The notes under the pieces are model-generated. The model saw nothing but the letters and a program-made list of their open reading frames with translations, ran no database searches and had not been told where the DNA came from. This document shows, piece by piece, positions 14,058-21,526 of a stretch of 23,196 nucleotides of DNA. Numbering within the stretch: the stretch's first letter is position 1; each line of letters starts with the position of its first letter. The DNA is from a virus. The stretch covers positions 1 to 23,196 of IMG/VR virus record IMGVR_UViG_3300025120_000586; one strand, 5' to 3'. The translations under genes were made by a program, and so were the position numbers.

Positions 14058-16534
14058 TAGTTAACTCCAAAAAGGTTAAATAATTCAGCGTCTGTCGTTG
14101 GCACTGATCTTTGTGCTTGTCCCAAAGCTTGATCAATAGGAGCTATTAATCTTGCTACGTCATTGGGAGTATTACCCATTTGATAGAACCTAGATAATCT
14201 AGCAGCATTTTTCTCTTCTACTTTTTTTAATAACTGTTCATATTTTTGTATAATTTTTGCATCTGGTTCTCCCGATAAAGTACCAGTTAATTCTTCAATT
14301 AATTGTAAGTCTCTGTTTGTCAATCTGTCTTTGTCTTTCAATGCATTAGCCAATGTATATGTTAACATTCTAGCATTAACCTGTAATTGACCTAAAACTT
14401 CTGACGCGCTCTTAGGACCATCAGCAGTATTTATTACAGCGTCTGGATTTTTTTTCATATAAGCTTCTGTAGCTTCTGTAAAATCATCTAAAATTCTTGT
14501 TGTACTTTCATCAAAAGTTTCTTTTGAAAAAATACCTTTAGCATTATCGTATTTTTCATTTTCTCCAATACCGGATTGAGTAAAAGTATTTCCTACAGAT
14601 CCTTTAAACCCTTCAGCAATCTCAGATGGTATGTTTCCAATTGTTTCTGCAAATTTTAAAATTATTCCAGATGCACCAATTGCAGTTTTACCTTCAGGTG
14701 TTTTCATTAAAGCTATTTGTTCTTTAAGAGTTTTAGCAGCCATTGCACCATCAGCAACAAGTCTTAAGTTATCTACATAAGCTGAAGAATCTTGTTCAGG
14801 AAAGAAAGTTGCATCTACAGTGCTTACTTCTTTTTCAGCACCAGTTTGCGGATCAAAAATAAAAATTTGTGCAGTATCTTTATTTTGGAAAGCTTCATAA
14901 TATTGACCACCCATAGAAATTGAACCTCTTTGTCTTTTAATTTTACCTCCTGCATCCATAGCCTCTTTTAGCATGTCATTTCTTGCTTCTATCAAATCAG
15001 AGTTGTAACTTAAAACAGTTGAAGCCCAGTCTCTGTAAGCTTCATCATTCTTCATTTTGACTAATACCTTAGCATCAATTGCAGGGCCTAAAGCATTACC
15101 AAATACTTCAGCTAGTCCCCCCAAACCACCTTTCATAGTTTTACCTGATAATAATCCAGCAGCTAGTTTCATTAAGAAAATTCTTTGTGGATCCATCTGA
15201 GTGTTTCTAGGATCTGCTTTTAAAAATTGTGTCATATCAATCGTGTCCGCAGCTTTTTTTGCATCTCTAATTTCTGGATCTTCAATATTATTGTTATCTG
15301 TTTGTGTACCATCTCCACCAGCAAATTCTTTTGAAATACCTGGTTTCTTTATAATTGGTGCATTGTTTTTTTCTTTTATTGTTTCTACTGTTTTTTGTTC
15401 TTTAATAAATTTAGGATGATTCGGATCGTTCACTATATTTGGAACTTGAGCATAGAGCTCATCACTCTTAATAATTTCATCTACATTACTTGACTCAATT
15501 TTGCCATCAGTAATAGCCATTGCTAAATTTGTTGCTTTATTAATATCTTTCATATCTTTTTGTACCATTAAAGCATTTCTTAATTCTTCAATTGATTTAG
15601 CTCTTTCAAATAAATCAACTCTTAAAGTTGATTCTTGCTGCATTGCATCATCAGGACTCATGGAAGCAATATCTTGATTCATTTCTATTTGTCTCTCTTT
15701 ATCTTTTACATTTTGAACTAATTGATCTACATCTTGAAAATATCTTCCGTATTCTTTTGAATTATCTATATAGTCTCTCATCTCTCCAGCAACTCTTTGT
15801 TCATAAGATTTTGATCCTGGAGGGCCTTCTGGAGTTTTATCTAAACCACCTGCAACAAGACTTCTTCCTGAGCCTGCAGCAATAACCATTTTTCCAACAT
15901 CACTTGATACCATTGGTCTTTGTCCTCCAAATGAAAGATCTCTGTTAAATATGTCCATAGCTTTTTTTTCAGTAATGTCATTTGCTCTTGCATAATCTTT
16001 GACTAATTTTGATTCATCTATATATCCTTTAGCACCACCCGTTACAGCCAATGCTCCACCAATACCAATAGCTCCAATTGGATTAGAAGCACCTAATCTC
16101 ATACCACTCCCTAACATTCTTGAAAGTGTTTGAGCAGTTTTACCCTTTCCCAAGGCTAAAGGTATTGAAGCTAACTCACCAGCAGCAGCTGTTTTTAAAA
16201 TTGGATCTGGTATTCCAGCCATTTCTGCGCCTGCATATAGTGCAGTTAAACCAGTCAAACCTTTTGCAAACTTTGCAGTACCTGCTTTAATTTTACCTTT
16301 TCCATAACCTGTTATGTATTCACCGGTATTTGGATTGTAAGAAAAGGACTTTCCTTTTGGCCCTTGAAACTGAGGGGGGAAAACTGAATATTGTGATTTG
16401 CTTAAAAATTGAGGACCTTGCGTTTGTCCAGGCCCTTGAAAGATTCCAGTCTTTGCTCTAATTAGTTTCAACGCACCTGTACGAAGTGCTTCCCTTCTGA
16501 ACATAGGTCTGTTTAAAACTTTGTTTAAAGACAT
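14057..16534 (-). CDS. Internal virion / ejection protein, 825 residues
   Basis: The N-terminus is basic (MSLNKVLNRPMFRREALRTG). Residues about 85-170 are rich in Gly/Ala/Leu with several possible membrane-entering helices (GAIGIGGALAVTGGAKG near 154-170). From about 220 onward the protein is charged and helical with coiled-coil character, including a loop with asparagines and acidic residues near 360-400. The pattern of a hydrophobic start and a long helical body fits proteins stored in the capsid core and ejected with the DNA. The start and stop form TAATG junctions with both neighbours. I cannot assign it to a particular T7 homolog; the virion role is inferred from operon position. Confidence 0.65.
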   Translation of the reverse strand: MSLNKVLNRPMFRREALRTGALKLIRAKTGIFQGPGQTQGPQFLSKSQYSVFPPQFQGPKGKSFSYNPNTGEYITGYGKGKIKAGTAKFAKGLTGLTALYAGAEMAGIPDPILKTAAAGELASIPLALGKGKTAQTLSRMLGSGMRLGASNPIGAIGIGGALAVTGGAKGYIDESKLVKDYARANDITEKKAMDIFNRDLSFGGQRPMVSSDVGKMVIAAGSGRSLVAGGLDKTPEGPPGSKSYEQRVAGEMRDYIDNSKEYGRYFQDVDQLVQNVKDKERQIEMNQDIASMSPDDAMQQESTLRVDLFERAKSIEELRNALMVQKDMKDINKATNLAMAITDGKIESSNVDEIIKSDELYAQVPNIVNDPNHPKFIKEQKTVETIKEKNNAPIIKKPGISKEFAGGDGTQTDNNNIEDPEIRDAKKAADTIDMTQFLKADPRNTQMDPQRIFLMKLAAGLLSGKTMKGGLGGLAEVFGNALGPAIDAKVLVKMKNDEAYRDWASTVLSYNSDLIEARNDMLKEAMDAGGKIKRQRGSISMGGQYYEAFQNKDTAQIFIFDPQTGAEKEVSTVDATFFPEQDSSAYVDNLRLVADGAMAAKTLKEQIALMKTPEGKTAIGASGIILKFAETIGNIPSEIAEGFKGSVGNTFTQSGIGENEKYDNAKGIFSKETFDESTTRILDDFTEATEAYMKKNPDAVINTADGPKSASEVLGQLQVNARMLTYTLANALKDKDRLTNRDLQLIEELTGTLSGEPDAKIIQKYEQLLKKVEEKNAARLSRFYQMGNTPNDVARLIAPIDQALGQAQRSVPTTDAELFNLFGVN

Positions 16535-17382
16535 TAAGCTTGCCTATTTTGATTAGGTGCAAATGCTGAAAATGCTCCGATACCTGTTCCTACAGCTTGC
16601 GCAAAAGGACTAGTTGATGGAGTAGTTCCCATTGTAACACCTGATTGTGTTTTAGGTCCTGCTGCATACAAGTTAGCTAAAAATTCAGCTCTTTGATATG
16701 GTTCATATTGTTGTTGTAATGTTGATTGTCTTTTCGCATCAAGAGTTGCTTGTGCTAGTTGTCTTTGAATACCACCCGCAGCCATAAGTTGATTAATGTC
16801 TGCTTGAGACATTTGTTGCTGCTGTAAACCTAACGCTCCTAACTGTTGTCCAGCAGTCAAACCAACTTGTTGTTGTCTTTGTGCTGCACCTAGTGCTGTG
16901 TTAAATCCTTGAGCTTGAGCTTGACCCATTGCTGATAAAGTTCTTCCTTGAAGTTCTGCTTGTTGAACTCCTTCACGTCCTCCACCAAAAGCTCCTGATT
17001 GAAGAGCGGTAGCACCCATTTTATTTTGCATCATTTGGCCTTGTCTACCAATTTCATCAGTTACATATTGTTGGTAAGGGTTTAAGTATCGAGATATTTG
17101 TTGAGCACCAATTGGTGATGCTGCCCCTTGAATTTGCGAAATACCTTGTCCTACTGTGCCTGAACCAATACCTGTAATTCCTGCTTGGGTAAGACCTTGT
17201 TGTTCTAATCCACCAAAACCTGCTACTTGATAATCTGGAAGATTTATTGGTTTTTGCGCTATACTACGCGCAATATCCATTAACTCTATTTTTCTTTCTT
17301 CTATACCTGGTGCTTCTCTAACAATGTTAGTAGTTGTTGATGGTGGAGCTGCTCCTCCGCCTCCTCCTCCGAAAAAACTCAT
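16534..17382 (-). CDS. Gln/Gly-rich virion protein, 282 residues
   Basis: The protein begins MSFFGGGGGGAAPPSTTTN, a flexible glycine tract, followed by a helical region. Its centre (about 100-225) is strongly rich in Gln, Ala and Gly, with QSGAFGGGREGVQQAELQGR near 127-146 as a conserved-looking element. The end is Ser/Thr/Pro-rich. Proteins with the AFGGGREG-type signature are frequent in marine podovirus structural operons near internal virion proteins. It is likely a capsid-internal or ejection component. It is coupled to the 825-residue gene by TAATG and starts four bases after the acetyltransferase-like gene ends. The function is inferred. Confidence 0.65.
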   Translation of the reverse strand: MSFFGGGGGGAAPPSTTTNIVREAPGIEERKIELMDIARSIAQKPINLPDYQVAGFGGLEQQGLTQAGITGIGSGTVGQGISQIQGAASPIGAQQISRYLNPYQQYVTDEIGRQGQMMQNKMGATALQSGAFGGGREGVQQAELQGRTLSAMGQAQAQGFNTALGAAQRQQQVGLTAGQQLGALGLQQQQMSQADINQLMAAGGIQRQLAQATLDAKRQSTLQQQYEPYQRAEFLANLYAAGPKTQSGVTMGTTPSTSPFAQAVGTGIGAFSAFAPNQNRQA

Positions 17383-17386
17383 ATTA

Positions 17387-17851
17387 TTATCCTATCCATT
17401 TTTCTAGTTGTACATGTTTCTTTTGCCATCCCCATTTTTTGGAAACTTTTTCCCATCCAGGTCTGGCCATAATACTCATTCTTTTACATTTATTTGCTTT
17501 TGCAAATTCTGTAACTGAATTAATTAAATTGTCTTCCCATAATTCTCTTCTCTTTCCTGTACATATTACAATCTCGTATTGATTGTAGTTAGGCATTACA
17601 CCAATTCGGCCAACACAAATACCAAATACTTTATTTTCTTCAGACTCATCAGAACCAAACATGATCCAACATTGCATCATATCTTTTTTTAATTCGTTCA
17701 TAACCCAAGGAGACTCAGCATACTTTCCAGAAAAAGCTAAAGCCTCTGAAACCATGAATTCAGCTAAAGGCCAAAACTTTTCTACATCTTTTGGTTCAAG
17801 AGGTAAAATACTTACTAATGGTTTAATTTGTTTTTTGTTTGCTGTTGCCAT
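17387..17851 (-). CDS. GNAT-fold-like internal virion protein (T7 gp13-like)
   Basis: The 154-residue protein shows the outline of a GNAT acetyltransferase: a helical N-terminus, a strand pair near 62-95 (CWIMFGSD, VFGICVGRIG), then a helix, and the C-terminal signature ARPGWEKVSKKWGW (129-142), which also occurs in T7 gp13-like and related phage proteins. The acetyl-CoA phosphate loop (Q/R-x-x-G-x-G/A) is not recognisable: the equivalent place reads GKRREL (99-104). Enzymatic activity is therefore doubtful, and a structural role in the internal core or tail is more likely. It overlaps the end of the 342-residue gene by 29 bases. The fold is probable; the role is inferred from position. Confidence 0.65.
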   Translation of the reverse strand: MATANKKQIKPLVSILPLEPKDVEKFWPLAEFMVSEALAFSGKYAESPWVMNELKKDMMQCWIMFGSDESEENKVFGICVGRIGVMPNYNQYEIVICTGKRRELWEDNLINSVTEFAKANKCKRMSIMARPGWEKVSKKWGWQKKHVQLEKWIG

Positions 17852-18851
17852 TTGCCTCCTTTAATAAATCAAATACTCTTTTGTATCTTGATTGTTGTTC
17901 ATAAAAATACTTAGCACCTTTTTCTCTCATGTCTTTAATGCTATTTGGGTTAGCCCCTGCAATAATACCAGCTCCTAATACACCATCAGCTCTTGTTACA
18001 AATTCTCCATCTGCTAATTGAGCCAACATAGTATCTTCATCTTTATCACCAACACCAGCACCATCTTCAACATATCCAGTTGCTCTTACATAATTGTTAG
18101 AATCATTTTCATCATGTGATGTTTTTGAAGGTAAGTAATTAATACCACCTTCGTTAAATTTTTTAATCTCTGCTAGACCACCTGTGTTAAAAGTTTCTTT
18201 AGATACGGAGTAAGGTCCTATTCTTCTATCGTCCAGACCTGCTTCTTCAGGTGAATACATTTGTTCGTATTCTTTTTCTTGTCCTGTTTCTGGATCTATG
18301 TAAGTATATTTTGGTCTTTCTTTTTTAAGATCTAAGTAACTCATGTTGTAACCAGGCATATAAATATCAGTTGGTCCTTGATTAAAAGCACCTGCTAAAT
18401 ATGAACCACCTCCTACAGCTAATCCGACTTTTAGTGGATCGTATCCTTCAATAATATTTCCTTTAGCATCTTTATTTCTAAGAATATCTAATAAACTTCC
18501 ACCATCATTTACAGGACCTGAGTTTTTTTTATTTCGGATCATATCCGAAGCAAAAGTTGCTTCGCCTGTCGCATTCATGTTTGGATACATAGTTGGAGCA
18601 ACAGTTGCTCTTGCTTGTGGCACACCAGGTATACCACCCAGTGATTTTGTTAAATTCATATTAGCAAATTGTTGTGATGCTGCCGATCCTGGAAACATGT
18701 TCATTCCTGCAGTACCTAAACTGTAACCTGTGTAAGCACCTACAGCGCCACCAAGTATTCTTCCAATTCCAGAAGCACCTGAATCTTTTGCTCCTTTGTA
18801 GCCTTTATAACCACCATAAGCAGCCATTGCGTAAGGTATGAGGTGTAACAT
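17823..18851 (-). CDS. Virion protein with glycine-rich membrane-like N-terminus
   Basis: The N-terminal 50 residues (MLHLIPYAMAAYGGYKGYKG and a following GGAVGAYTGYSLG stretch) form a glycine-zipper-like hydrophobic segment. The centre is Pro/Tyr-rich. The C-terminal part contains a motif known from many phage structural proteins, LAQLADGEFVTRADGVLGAG (276-295), preceded by GDKDEDTM. Residues 296-342 are a charged helix. The ribosome site is AAAGGAGAA about ten bases before the ATG, with a 12-bp palindrome (18868-18879) directly upstream. The position between glycosyltransferases and the ejection cassette suggests a tail or internal virion component. The exact role is unknown. Confidence 0.65.
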   Translation of the reverse strand: MLHLIPYAMAAYGGYKGYKGAKDSGASGIGRILGGAVGAYTGYSLGTAGMNMFPGSAASQQFANMNLTKSLGGIPGVPQARATVAPTMYPNMNATGEATFASDMIRNKKNSGPVNDGGSLLDILRNKDAKGNIIEGYDPLKVGLAVGGGSYLAGAFNQGPTDIYMPGYNMSYLDLKKERPKYTYIDPETGQEKEYEQMYSPEEAGLDDRRIGPYSVSKETFNTGGLAEIKKFNEGGINYLPSKTSHDENDSNNYVRATGYVEDGAGVGDKDEDTMLAQLADGEFVTRADGVLGAGIIAGANPNSIKDMREKGAKYFYEQQSRYKRVFDLLKEANGNSKQKTN

Positions 18852-18867
18852 TAAATATATTCTCCTT

Positions 18868-18879
18868 TTAAGATCTTAA
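18868..18879. repeat. Perfect 12-bp palindrome TTAAGATCTTAA
   Basis: The palindrome lies in the 45-base gap between the glycosyltransferase gene and the 342-residue virion gene, directly upstream of the latter's ribosome site. It may be a small operator or chance; it has no loop and no T tract, so it is not a terminator. Confidence 0.3.
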
Positions 18880-18896
18880 GTTTGAATAATACCATT

Positions 18897-19790
18897 TTAC
18901 TTAGGTATTATCAACTCATCGGCAAAACGTCCTTTGTATTGATGCTCACCAATATGCATGATTGGGTCGTCAATAAAGGCATGACACTTACCACCTACGT
19001 CTTTCCAAAGTTTACAAAAACTAAAATCCTCACCTAAATAAGTCTTAGTTTTAGGGTCGTGCATTGTATCAAAAAAATTCCACAGGTAAGGCCTGTTTAC
19101 ATATTCACCATTGATAACCGTTTTTTGAACTATGTTTTTATCTGGATATTCTTTAATTAATTTATCAAAAACTGATCTTTTAATTAACATACATCCGGTA
19201 GGGCTGTGCGTGACCTCAATGACACCTTTATTAACAACTATATCATTGGTATCCGCTACCCTCATAGGATAACTATTTGTCCATTTTTGTATGTCGTCTG
19301 GTTTTTTAACATCACCTTTTTTAATTGCCTCTAATGCTTTTTTCCAATTAAATGTTTTTAATGGATAAGGTATAGAAATAACGTCCTTATCTCTATCAAT
19401 CATTTTAAATATAGACTCAGCATTCATTAAAATATCTGAATCTACAAATAACATATGTGTCATGCCCGATTCAATAAATCCTGAAACACAAAGATTTCTA
19501 CCTTGTGTAACTAAAGATGATTTTAACAATTGAAATTGTACTTGCACCTTTTTCTCTAAACACATTTTTTGTAGCTCAAGTAAACCTTGTGTATAATGTA
19601 TTGAACAATCACTATGAACAGGAGTGGCAACAAACAAGGACATTTTATCCTTACGTTTTCCGGTATCCGTTGTCCAAATAGGATTAATTCTTTTTTCGTA
19701 TTCTGTTACTGCAATAGGATCCGAAGTTACTTTAAGGTCTTTTAGTGTTTGGTATGTGTCTTCATTAACATATTCATTTATTTTTTTCAT
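18897..19790 (-). CDS. GT-A-fold glycosyltransferase
   Basis: The 297-residue protein has a Rossmann-like strand SLFVATPVHSD (51-61), a RN pair (R98, N99) in the nucleotide-sugar site, and the metal-binding D117-S-D119 (LFVDSDI), as in family 2 and Anp1-like glycosyltransferases. A later GEDFSFCKLW (253-262) gives the usual acidic catalytic pair E254/D255, and H279 in MHIGEH may be the third metal ligand. These are all features of an active enzyme. It overlaps the end of the GT-B gene by 17 bases, so the two are translated together. The acceptor could be a virion protein, host surface sugar or other molecule. Glycosyltransferases are known in larger phages but are less usual inside a podovirus-like virion operon. 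Confidence 0.85.
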   Translation of the reverse strand: MKKINEYVNEDTYQTLKDLKVTSDPIAVTEYEKRINPIWTTDTGKRKDKMSLFVATPVHSDCSIHYTQGLLELQKMCLEKKVQVQFQLLKSSLVTQGRNLCVSGFIESGMTHMLFVDSDILMNAESIFKMIDRDKDVISIPYPLKTFNWKKALEAIKKGDVKKPDDIQKWTNSYPMRVADTNDIVVNKGVIEVTHSPTGCMLIKRSVFDKLIKEYPDKNIVQKTVINGEYVNRPYLWNFFDTMHDPKTKTYLGEDFSFCKLWKDVGGKCHAFIDDPIMHIGEHQYKGRFADELIIPK

Positions 19791-20706
19791 AAAGAGCTCC
19801 TTTTAAAAAACTTGTCCACTCATCGCCCTTTTTTTCCCAACTATAAAATCTTTTGTAAAATCTTTGTTGTTCTTCCAAATGTTCTTGAACATAAGTCTTA
19901 TGTAAATACTGTGAGGCTACTTCAATAGCTACCGCTGTATCTTTTGCCATTTGTTCATAATTAGTATCATAATTTATATATACAGGCCACTCAGCACATG
20001 TTTCATATAACGCACCAAAATTATTTGTAATTACATGAACTCCAGCAGCAAGCGCTTCTAGGGCTGATGCACAAAATGTTTCTTCAAAATTACTTGGATA
20101 AACATACAAATCGTAATTAGTTATATGTTCTAAGATATATTCATTTGGTTTATATCCAATATAATTTACATTACCTAATTGTCTTGCTTGATCGTATAAA
20201 GGTTTAAAATCTTTTTCATTTTTATTAGAAAAAGCATCTCCATAAACTTTTGAAGAACTATAAACATCTAAAGTAATATTAGGGTTTTTTACTAATTGCA
20301 TAGCTGCAAGAAGTATATTCAATCCCCTCCATGGAGTATTATGATGCAAAATTTTAATTGGATCATCTTTTTTATATACTTTTCTCTTAGGGAAATTACT
20401 TGTACCATTTTTAATTACAATTGATCTTCCTGTTGGTATGTTAAAAATGTATCTAAATTTTTCATAATTCCAATGACTGTTAAAAATATACCAATCATAT
20501 TTGTCATGATTTTTAGGATCAGAAAACCAAGAGTGTAAGTTTGATTGATCATATGAATTTTTTTGCCAAAGTATATTTAGTTTATTTGGATCAATAGGAA
20601 CTTTACCTGGTATTGATGTACAAATTTGTACTTGATCTAATAATTCTTTCGGAACATGCTTGTGAAGCATCTCCATTTGTAGCTCAGTAGCTCCACGTGG
20701 TTCCAT
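19774..20706 (-). CDS. GT-B-fold glycosyltransferase, GT4-like
   Basis: The 310-residue protein resembles family 4 glycosyltransferases. Residues 118-126 (KILHHNTPW) begin the C-terminal Rossmann domain, NVNYIGYKP (179-187) matches the linker strand, and PSNFEETFCASALEALAAGV (204-223) carries the donor-binding E209-x7-E217 motif. The N-terminal domain is short (MEPRGATELQ then helices); typical GT4 enzymes are about 350-400 residues, so the acceptor domain is reduced. The ATG overlaps the stop of the upstream small gene (TAATG). It pairs with the following GT-A enzyme and the two may act in sequence. The substrate is unknown. Confidence 0.85.
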   Translation of the reverse strand: MEPRGATELQMEMLHKHVPKELLDQVQICTSIPGKVPIDPNKLNILWQKNSYDQSNLHSWFSDPKNHDKYDWYIFNSHWNYEKFRYIFNIPTGRSIVIKNGTSNFPKRKVYKKDDPIKILHHNTPWRGLNILLAAMQLVKNPNITLDVYSSSKVYGDAFSNKNEKDFKPLYDQARQLGNVNYIGYKPNEYILEHITNYDLYVYPSNFEETFCASALEALAAGVHVITNNFGALYETCAEWPVYINYDTNYEQMAKDTAVAIEVASQYLHKTYVQEHLEEQQRFYKRFYSWEKKGDEWTSFLKGALYEKNK

Positions 20707-20903
20707 TATTTCTTTGTATGTGCGCCCAAGGTTACTCTTGTTACAGTTATTTCGAGGTCTTGTCTAAAATCATCCACAGTAGTGTCAGTATTGGGGTTAG
20801 CAACATCAGAATTAAAATCATCTTTGCTAGCATATACCTTACCTGTTCTTTTATGTTTGATAATTTCTTTAGTTTCTGCAGGAATTTTAACTAGATCATT
20901 CAT
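20706..20903 (-). CDS. Conserved small phage protein, 65 residues
   Basis: The protein starts MNDLVKIPAETKEIIKHKRT and has a basic first third and an acidic, threonine-rich second half (NTDTTVDDFRQDLEI near 38-52). It has no membrane segment. Similar short proteins with VKIPAETKEIIKHKRTGKVY-like starts occur in marine phage structural operons. It overlaps the 45-residue gene (ATGA) on one side and the GT4 gene (TAATG) on the other, which supports it as a real gene of the virion operon. The function is unknown; a small virion or assembly protein is possible. Confidence 0.7.
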   Translation of the reverse strand: MNDLVKIPAETKEIIKHKRTGKVYASKDDFNSDVANPNTDTTVDDFRQDLEITVTRVTLGAHTKK

Positions 20904-21037
20904 TTTTGTCTACGACCTTGTCTATTATATTTTTTATTATTTTGCAACTTCTTTTTTTTATTCGGATTTTTACTATGTCGTCTAGGTCTTTTTCTAGGTT
21001 GATCTCTAACAACAAAGTCTTTAAATTTTCTAGCCAT
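20900..21037 (-). CDS. Very basic 45-residue protein
   Basis: An ATG at 21037-21035 with AGGAA four bases upstream opens a 45-codon frame ending in TGA at 20902-20900. More than half of the residues are Lys or Arg (examples: RDQPRKRPRRHSKNPNKKKK), and the protein has no acidic patch beyond two Asp residues near the start. It is probably disordered and binds nucleic acid, possibly as a packaged DNA- or RNA-binding peptide. The ends overlap the neighbours by 8 bases (upstream) and by ATGA (downstream), which is typical for genes of this operon. Similar tiny basic proteins are known in marine phages without a proven role. Confidence 0.75.
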   Translation of the reverse strand: MARKFKDFVVRDQPRKRPRRHSKNPNKKKKLQNNKKYNRQGRRQK

Positions 21038-21365
21038 TTTCCTGTGATCTGTCTATGAGCGCATAACTAACTGCACCAGTAATTGTGTTTGCACTTCCTG
21101 CTTGAACTTTAAGGACATCACTTGCTTCCATATTTAAACTTGATGTTATCATGTTTGTAAAATTTTTGTTTAATTGTGCATGACTTACTTCAACATCCGA
21201 TCCTCCAGATTTTTGTAAAAAAACATCTACGTCCACGTTTGAAGCAGTTTTATGGTTTGCTTGAAATGATTTAACAATAATAGTTGCATCAGTAGGACAA
21301 GTAAGAACCGTTGTCTTATCTGTGTTTGTTAAATCAAATGTTTCGCTTTTATATCTAATTGTCAT
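21030..21365 (-). CDS. Small beta-rich virion protein, 111 residues
   Basis: The protein is predicted to be almost all beta strand, with Thr/Val/Ser-rich sequence such as TTVLTCPTDATIIVKSFQA (18-36) and VDVFLQKSGGSDVEV. It ends in a short polar tail. This pattern is common for minor tail or head-decoration proteins in marine phages. It has no signal peptide or catalytic motif. It starts by ATGA overlap with the preceding 54-residue gene and overlaps the following 45-residue gene by 8 bases, so it is expressed with the tail gene. A structural role is inferred. Confidence 0.7.
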   Translation of the reverse strand: MTIRYKSETFDLTNTDKTTVLTCPTDATIIVKSFQANHKTASNVDVDVFLQKSGGSDVEVSHAQLNKNFTNMITSSLNMEASDVLKVQAGSANTITGAVSYALIDRSQENG

Positions 21366-21526
21366 TGCATAAAGTAATTAAACGTATCTTGTTCATTTTT
21401 CAAGTCTTGTTGATACGATGTATTTAATTGATTTTCAATAGTAGCTAAACCTTGGTTTATTTGTCTAAAACCTTCCGCTGAATATTCTTGTGGGGGCTCA
21501 GGTACATAAACATTTATTTTTGCCAT
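21362..21526 (-). CDS. Short helical protein, 54 residues
   Basis: ATG at 21526-21524 overlaps the stop of the large tail gene (TAATG), and TGA at 21364-21362 overlaps the next ATG (ATGA). The protein begins MAKINVYVPEPPQEYS and continues as a polar, Gln-rich helix (RQINQGLATIENQLNTSYQQ, 21-40) that could form a coiled coil. No membrane segment is present. Exact coupling at both ends strongly suggests a real gene, most likely a small virion or assembly factor. No family is recognised. Confidence 0.75.
   Translation of the reverse strand: MAKINVYVPEPPQEYSAEGFRQINQGLATIENQLNTSYQQDLKNEQDTFNYFMQ

Noticed and set aside
17387-17851. Metabolic or resistance acetyltransferase
   Set aside because: The acetyl-CoA phosphate loop is not preserved and the gene is embedded by overlaps in the virion operon, so a structural role is more likely.
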